Source: Clostridia bacterium
Lineage (GTDB): Bacteria > Bacillota > Clostridia > Lachnospirales > Bianqueaceae
DNA length: 64,000 bases
Assembly: GCA_900764045.1 (NCBI GenBank)
Contig: CAAFMN010000010.1
Location: 1-64,000, forward strand
Direction of reading: 5' to 3'
Both the position numbers and the translations under genes were made by a program. Positions 59,982-64,000 of this stretch are shown piece after piece (position 1 is the stretch's first letter; every line of letters begins with the position of its first letter). The notes under the pieces are model-generated. The model made no database searches, was not told the origin of the DNA, and saw only the letters and a list, made by a program, of their open reading frames with translations.

Positions 59982-61217
59982 TTATGACTCAGACTTCTCA
60001 GAAGTGTTTTCCTGCGGATTCTTCTCCTGCTCCTGGACATTTTCCTTGGAACTCTCAATCCGCTTATTCGTCGCTGCCTTCCTGTTTCCTGCCATACTGC
60101 TGCGGACCATCGCGGATTCTGCCGTTCCGATCCTCTTGCCCGTACGCTTATCGATATTGGAACGAGCCATCTCTTTCAAGCGTCTCTTCTCTTCCAGCTC
60201 ACGCTTTCTTTCCAGAGCCTGCTTATATTCTTCCTTGTCAACAATGCTGTCTACCAGGAACTGCTGCAGAATACTGAAGATATTGCCCGCGATCCAGTAC
60301 AGTCCGATACCCAAAGGCATCGTTACAACAAAAAACGCTGTCATAAACGGGAAAATCAGATTCATGGTCTTCATGGTCTGATTCTGACTCGACTTAGGAT
60401 CTCCACCTGCCGCGGTCGTTCTTCTGTCATTGGCCTTGGTCATCAGGAAGGACTGCAGCCATGTCGTACCGCCGGCAATGATCGGCCAGATAATTCCAGG
60501 AAAAGCCAATCCCGCGTTCTCTGTCAGATTGAATCCGATAAAAGAGTTCAGCTGCTGCGTCGTCTCTACTATCGATGTAAAATCTACATTGGAACCCAGA
60601 GTGGGCACCAGCTCATAAAACTGACTCCAGTTCGTCATGGTAAAATGCGCAAGCAGATCTTTGATGGAATCAAAAGTAGTGATATCAAATTCCTGCAGAG
60701 ACTTGATGACATCCGCGAAGTTATCCTGCAGAATCGTCTGATATTCCGGAAGATTCATTACCTGCGTTGTCAAAGTATTGAACATGTCACCGTAATCGGT
60801 GATATAAAACGCCAGATTCCGCAGAATCTCGAACAGTACAAAAATGATCGGCAGCTGAATCAGCATCGGAAGACAACCGCTGAAGGGACTTGTCTTATTC
60901 TCCTTATAGAGATCGTTGATCTCCATCTGCATCATTCTTGTGGATTCCGGGTCTGTTTTATTTTTATACTTATCCTGAATTCTCTGAACCTTCGGCTGAA
61001 GACGCTGCGTCTTTCTTGTGGAACGCTGCTGCTTCAATGTCAGCGGGAACAGAATTACCCGCATGATGAGTGTAAAGAGAATAATGGTAATGCCCAGAGC
61101 ATTGACCGTCGTCAACGAAACCACGCCGTTGTAGATAATATCGATCACAAAGCTGAACAGCCATGCCAATGGCTTCAGGATAAAGTTGGTTGTCTGTGCT
61201 AAAAAGACAAAATCCAA
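59982..61217 (-). CDS. yidC: Membrane protein insertase YidC/OxaA
   Basis: This 411-residue insertase has about five membrane segments. The first is PLAWLFSFVIDIIYNGVV, followed by ITIILFTLIMRVILFPLTLKQQRS with the conserved hydrophilic-groove Arg, and a coiled linker with MMQMEINDLYKENKTSPFSGCLPMLIQLPI. The C-terminal tail of about 90 residues is strongly charged, which helps ribosome binding. It follows yidD by 32 bp in the rpmH-rnpA-yidD-yidC-jag order. Confidence 0.96.
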   Translation of the reverse strand: MDFVFLAQTTNFILKPLAWLFSFVIDIIYNGVVSLTTVNALGITIILFTLIMRVILFPLTLKQQRSTRKTQRLQPKVQRIQDKYKNKTDPESTRMMQMEINDLYKENKTSPFSGCLPMLIQLPIIFVLFEILRNLAFYITDYGDMFNTLTTQVMNLPEYQTILQDNFADVIKSLQEFDITTFDSIKDLLAHFTMTNWSQFYELVPTLGSNVDFTSIVETTQQLNSFIGFNLTENAGLAFPGIIWPIIAGGTTWLQSFLMTKANDRRTTAAGGDPKSSQNQTMKTMNLIFPFMTAFFVVTMPLGIGLYWIAGNIFSILQQFLVDSIVDKEEYKQALERKRELEEKRRLKEMARSNIDKRTGKRIGTAESAMVRSSMAGNRKAATNKRIESSKENVQEQEKNPQENTSEKSES

Positions 61218-61249
61218 ATCAATAACTCCTCTCTTTCAAAGGCATTACC

Positions 61250-61462
61250 TCATGGAACCGGATCGTATCCTCCCTCATGAAACGGGTGGCACTTCAGTAA
61301 TCTGCGTACCGCAAGATACGTTCCTTTTCTTGCTCCGTATTTTTCCACTGCCTCCGCCGCGTAATGGGAACAGGTGGGATAAAACCGGCAGCACTGTCTC
61401 TTGTAAGGAGAGATCGCCTGCTGATAGAAGCGAATACCGCCTAGCAGAGCTTTTTTCATCAT
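61250..61462 (-). CDS. yidD: Membrane protein insertion efficiency factor YidD
   Basis: This protein of about 70 residues has the family core GIRFYQQAISPYKRQCCRFYPTCSHYAAEAVEKYG, followed by RLLKCHPFHEGGYDPVP. It aids YidC insertion. The start is uncertain among ATG 61462, ATG 61459 and upstream GTG/TTG codons that overlap the rnpA stop; ATG 61462 gives the usual length. Confidence 0.93.
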   Translation of the reverse strand: MMKKALLGGIRFYQQAISPYKRQCCRFYPTCSHYAAEAVEKYGARKGTYLAVRRLLKCHPFHEGGYDPVP

Positions 61463-61463
61463 C

Positions 61464-61811
61464 TTACTCACCAATCCTGTTTTCTGCCTTCAAAATGTGA
61501 AACTTCTCCGCAAGCTTCAAAACAGATTTTTCCATTTGTGTGCTCTTTTGATCGATAGAAGCGTTGCGGGCTATAATGACTATATCGTATCCTGATACAA
61601 AACGATGTTGCTGTAAACGGTAGGCCTCTTTAATGATCCTCTTCAGCCGGCTTCTGACGACACTATTTCCGTTTTTTTTACTGACCGTAATCCCCAGACG
61701 ATTTTGCTCAAGACCGTTTGGATAGATATACATGACCAGATATTTGTCTGACTTGGATTTTCCCTTGCCGTACACTGTACGAAACTGAGGATTTTTAAGA
61801 CTTTGGATCAT
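61464..61811 (-). CDS. rnpA: Ribonuclease P protein component
   Basis: This 115-residue basic protein is the RNase P protein subunit that processes tRNA 5' ends. It has LKNPQFRTVYGKGKSKSDKYLVMYIYPN, the RNR-type signature SKKNGNSVVRSRLKRIIKEAYR near 49, and DIVIIARN. The start is placed at ATG 61811; upstream in-frame codons would only add unconserved sequence. It lies 92 bp after rpmH. Confidence 0.93.
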   Translation of the reverse strand: MIQSLKNPQFRTVYGKGKSKSDKYLVMYIYPNGLEQNRLGITVSKKNGNSVVRSRLKRIIKEAYRLQQHRFVSGYDIVIIARNASIDQKSTQMEKSVLKLAEKFHILKAENRIGE

Positions 61812-61903
61812 TTTTTGCCCCAATCTTTCTCTGAAAACATAAGGTTTGCCGCCGGGAATACCGGCGGCTTCCATAATGCCGCACCAAAGGTACAGCCCAT
61901 TCC

Positions 61904-62038
61904 TTACGCTGACAGAACCTTGCGTCCCTTAGCTCTTCTTCTGGACAGAACCTTGCGTCCGTTAGAAGTAGCCATTCTCTTCATAAAACCATGCTCCCTC
62001 TTGCGCTGCTTGGTCTTGGGATTAAAAGTCGTATTCAT
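61904..62038 (-). CDS. rpmH: 50S ribosomal protein L34
   Basis: This 44-residue protein reads MNTTFNPKTKQRKREHGFMK and ends SRRRAKGRKVLSA, a full-length, highly conserved L34. The ATG is preceded by AAAGGAGGTG. It is the first gene of the rpmH-rnpA-yidD-yidC-jag set. A consensus promoter (TTGACG, 17 bp, TATAAT) lies about 100 bp upstream. Confidence 0.97.
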   Translation of the reverse strand: MNTTFNPKTKQRKREHGFMKRMATSNGRKVLSRRRAKGRKVLSA

Positions 62039-62140
62039 GGCGTGCTGCACCTCCTTTAATCAAAATCATACCTTGCGGGGCGAAAAAAATTCCCGCACAC
62101 GCCGGAAAAACCGGCACAAAATTTTAGAGCACTATTTCAG

Positions 62141-62169
62141 ATTATATGAGATTCCCAACTTTTCGTCAA
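62141..62169 (-). promoter_or_regulatory. Promoter of the rpmH operon
   Basis: -35 TTGACG at 62164-62169, 17-bp spacer, -10 TATAAT at 62141-62146. The leader then has a small hairpin GCCGG-TTTTT-CCGGC (62115-62101). Confidence 0.8.
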
Positions 62170-62201
62170 GCTTTTTTCATAAATTTCCTCAGAAAATTTT
62201 C

Positions 62202-62780
62202 CTATTCCAGCTCATCCAGCGACAGCTCAAAACTTTTTCCGAATTTTTCCAGAAAATACTCTACTTCCGGCAGCCGCATCTGATGAATCTCGCGTTCAAT
62301 ACTGCTGCCTGCCTCCCGAAATTCCGCGTTTCCGCTCTTGATCTCTTCCAGGCACTTCAGCCACGCGCAGATCTTATCCGCCGCCTTGACCAGCACATAT
62401 TCTTCCGCCGAATACCGCGAGATCAGTTTCTCATATTCCGGGCGCAGCTCGTCCGGAATCATCTGCAGCAGTTTCTCATTGGCAATATGCTCGATCTCTT
62501 TATAAGCGTCTTTGATCTTGGGATTGAAGTACTTGATCGGCGTCGCCAGATCTCCTGTCAGAACTTCCGAAGTCTCGTGATACATCGCGATCGCCATGAT
62601 ATGCTCCGCGTCCACTTCTTCCAGTCCCAGCACCCGGTTATGGATCAGCGCGAGACAATGCGCGATCATCGCCGTCTGAAGACTGTGCTCCTGAATATTT
62701 TCTTCCCGCCCGTTGCGCATCAGTCCCCATCTCTTAATATACTTCATCCGGGACATATAGGCGAAAAAATGATAGTTCAT
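62202..62780 (-). CDS. HD-domain 5'-nucleotidase, YfbR-like
   Basis: This 192-residue HD-superfamily phosphohydrolase resembles YfbR, which removes phosphate from deoxynucleoside monophosphates. Metal ligands fit ENIQEHSLQTAMIAHCLA near 27, AMYHETSEVLTGDLATPIK near 65 and VKAADKICAWLKCLEE near 130. The start ATG 62780 overlaps the recF stop (ATGA), with GAAGGGAGAA upstream. Coupling to recF places it in a DNA-metabolism unit. Confidence 0.9.
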   Translation of the reverse strand: MNYHFFAYMSRMKYIKRWGLMRNGREENIQEHSLQTAMIAHCLALIHNRVLGLEEVDAEHIMAIAMYHETSEVLTGDLATPIKYFNPKIKDAYKEIEHIANEKLLQMIPDELRPEYEKLISRYSAEEYVLVKAADKICAWLKCLEEIKSGNAEFREAGSSIEREIHQMRLPEVEYFLEKFGKSFELSLDELE

Positions 62781-63874
62781 GGCTGGATTCTCCCTTCCTG
62801 TACATGAAAGATATGCGCGTTTTTCATTCTCCGAATGCTGTCCTCCACCCCCGTACAGGTGATCACTGTCTGACGCTTTTCGATACACTCCACCAAAAAT
62901 TTCTGACGGTTTTCATCCAACTCGCTCATCACATCATCCAGCAGCAGAATCGGAGACTGCCCCGTCTCCTCCTCCATCATTTCCACCTCTGCCAATTTCA
63001 TGGAAAGCGCTGCCGTCCTCTTCTGTCCTTGCGACCCATAAGTCCGGACATCCGTCCCATTAATCTTGATTCCGATATCATCCCTATGCGGTCCGACTGA
63101 TGTCACGCCCAACCGCAAATCCTGTTCTAAATTCTGCTCTAGAGACCGCAAGATCTGTTCTTGATTTTCCAACGCATTGGCTTCATACAGAAATTCAATT
63201 TTTTCTGTATTTCCCGTAATCTGTTCATGAATTTTCGGTGCGATTCGGGACAACTGTTCCAAGAACTCGCGTCTCCTGCGAATCAGCCGGCAGGCATACT
63301 CCGCGAACTGTTCATCGTAAACACTGACCAGTTCCTTCTCCGTCCCTTTTCGCACCATGTCTTTTAAAAGCTGGTTGCGCTGCCGCAGCAGAATCTGATA
63401 TTGCTGGAGATAATGCAGGTACACCTTGTCCACCTGGCAGATTTCCATGTCCATAAAACGCCGCCTTTTGGCCGGCCCCTCTTTGATCAGCGACAGATCC
63501 TCTGGAGAAAACAGCACGGTATGTATACATCCGAACAGCTCGTTGATCTTCTGCGCCGGAACCCGGTTGATGGCAGCCGACTTCGCGCCGCTGCGCCTCA
63601 GATGCATTTCAATCGTATCCGTTCTGCTCTTTCCGCCCGGACGGCAGCTCTCATATTCGATTTTTATAAACGCGTCGCTCTGTCCGATCTGAATACATTC
63701 TCTGTCATATGAAGTGCGATGGCTCCGCCCCGTCGAACAATATCCGATCGCCTCCAGCAGATTGGTTTTGCCCTGGGCGTTGGATCCCATCAACACATTC
63801 ACTCCCGGAAAGAGCGCCAAAGACAGCTCCCCATAGTTGCGAAAACTCCGCAGCTCTATCCCTCGAATGATCAA
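62777..63874 (-). CDS. recF: DNA replication and repair protein RecF
   Basis: This 365-residue SMC-like ATPase loads RecA at gaps with RecO and RecR. Walker A is LMGSNAQGKTNLLEAIGYC near 28, the signature region YGSQGQKRTAALSMKLAE near 271 and Walker B ILLLDDVMSELDENRQKFL near 299. The start is TTG at 63874, overlapping the stop of the S4-domain gene (TTGA). The ATGA overlap with the HD gene makes a tightly coupled three-gene run. Confidence 0.96.
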   Translation of the reverse strand: MIIRGIELRSFRNYGELSLALFPGVNVLMGSNAQGKTNLLEAIGYCSTGRSHRTSYDRECIQIGQSDAFIKIEYESCRPGGKSRTDTIEMHLRRSGAKSAAINRVPAQKINELFGCIHTVLFSPEDLSLIKEGPAKRRRFMDMEICQVDKVYLHYLQQYQILLRQRNQLLKDMVRKGTEKELVSVYDEQFAEYACRLIRRRREFLEQLSRIAPKIHEQITGNTEKIEFLYEANALENQEQILRSLEQNLEQDLRLGVTSVGPHRDDIGIKINGTDVRTYGSQGQKRTAALSMKLAEVEMMEEETGQSPILLLDDVMSELDENRQKFLVECIEKRQTVITCTGVEDSIRRMKNAHIFHVQEGRIQP

Positions 63875-64000
63875 GATACCACCCGGATCTCGTAGGGCTC
63901 CTGGCCCTCTACGGTCACGATATCTCCATGATGCAGTTTTTTCCGAAGCTGCGTCGCCGTCTCGCCATTAACCTTAACGCGTCCTTCTTCGATCGTGATA
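63871..64000 (-). CDS. yaaA: S4-domain RNA-binding protein YaaA (partial)
   Basis: The last 43 residues are in the window and the 5' end lies beyond it. They read ITIEEGRVKVNGETATQLRK, then KLHHGDIVTVEGQEPYEIRV and a final S. This is the S4 RNA-binding fold, and the position next to recF matches YaaA/RlbA of the dnaA-dnaN-yaaA-recF order. dnaN and dnaA are therefore expected just past the right edge. Confidence 0.85.
   Translation of the reverse strand, partial: ITIEEGRVKVNGETATQLRKKLHHGDIVTVEGQEPYEIRVVS

Overview
The window reads as a chromosomal segment of a mid-GC, probably gut-dwelling member of the Clostridia (Firmicutes). The evidence is a replication-origin-proximal housekeeping block (yaaA, recF, rpmH, rnpA, yidD, yidC, jag, mnmE, mnmG, rsmG, noc, parA/parB with parS), a T-box leader ahead of a tatD-metG pair, a YlmC/YmxH-type sporulation-linked protein, a Cys/Gly-rich small protein, and many strong SD sequences and sigma-A promoters. 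I cannot name the species.

Layout. 1-224: right end of an IS3-family element. 0.2-8.1 kb: a large glycosidase, a Nudix hydrolase, tRNA-Arg(CCG), a DapA-family aldolase, rsmA with an RsmC-like methyltransferase, and an arabinose/fucose-isomerase-like protein. 8.2-11.1 kb: an accessory island with a TnpB-like, Cas12-type RuvC effector (510 aa, no zinc finger), a structured non-coding segment, and a five-repeat CRISPR array; no adaptation genes are in the window. 11.2-16.7 kb: MATE exporter with HxlR regulator, a frameshifted flavin split-barrel protein, and T-box-tatD-metG. 16.7-23 kb: amino-acid ABC transporter with an AbgB-like amidohydrolase, then a HMGL-family (citrate/homocitrate-type) synthase with a D-2-hydroxyacid dehydrogenase. 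23-31 kb: Cys/Gly-rich peptide, AAA protein, XRE regulator, polysaccharide deacetylase, ApbE, PRC-barrel protein, and an operon of two TIM-barrel isomerases/epimerases plus a Gfo/Idh/MocA oxidoreductase. 31-42.5 kb: AraC regulator with M42 peptidase, Eis-like acetyltransferase, M18 aminopeptidase, galK, and a GDPD protein with a two-component system, then an alpha/beta hydrolase. 42.5-47.7 kb: an nptA-phoB-phoR-like phosphate operon behind a Pho-box-like repeat, and a GH29 fucosidase. 47.8-64 kb: HAD, DUF4446, parB, parA, parS, lipid kinase, argS, GNAT, noc, rsmG, mnmG, mnmE, jag, yidC, yidD, rnpA, rpmH, an HD nucleotidase, recF and the end of yaaA, nearly all on the minus strand.

The most unusual element is the CRISPR/TnpB-like locus at 8.9-11.0 kb. 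The effector has its own promoter. Its mRNA would run into a 222-nt structured segment and then the repeats, and that segment contains a stretch complementary to the repeat. This is the arrangement expected of a transposon-to-CRISPR intermediate, in which an omega-RNA-like scaffold acts with repeat-derived guides. Other notable items are two candidate attenuator leaders (ahead of the araC-type gene and the GH29 gene), parS sites used as coding sequence at the 3' end of a lipid kinase gene, and a rearranged rpmH/recF order.

Everything here comes from reading the sequence by eye; no database or folding software was used.
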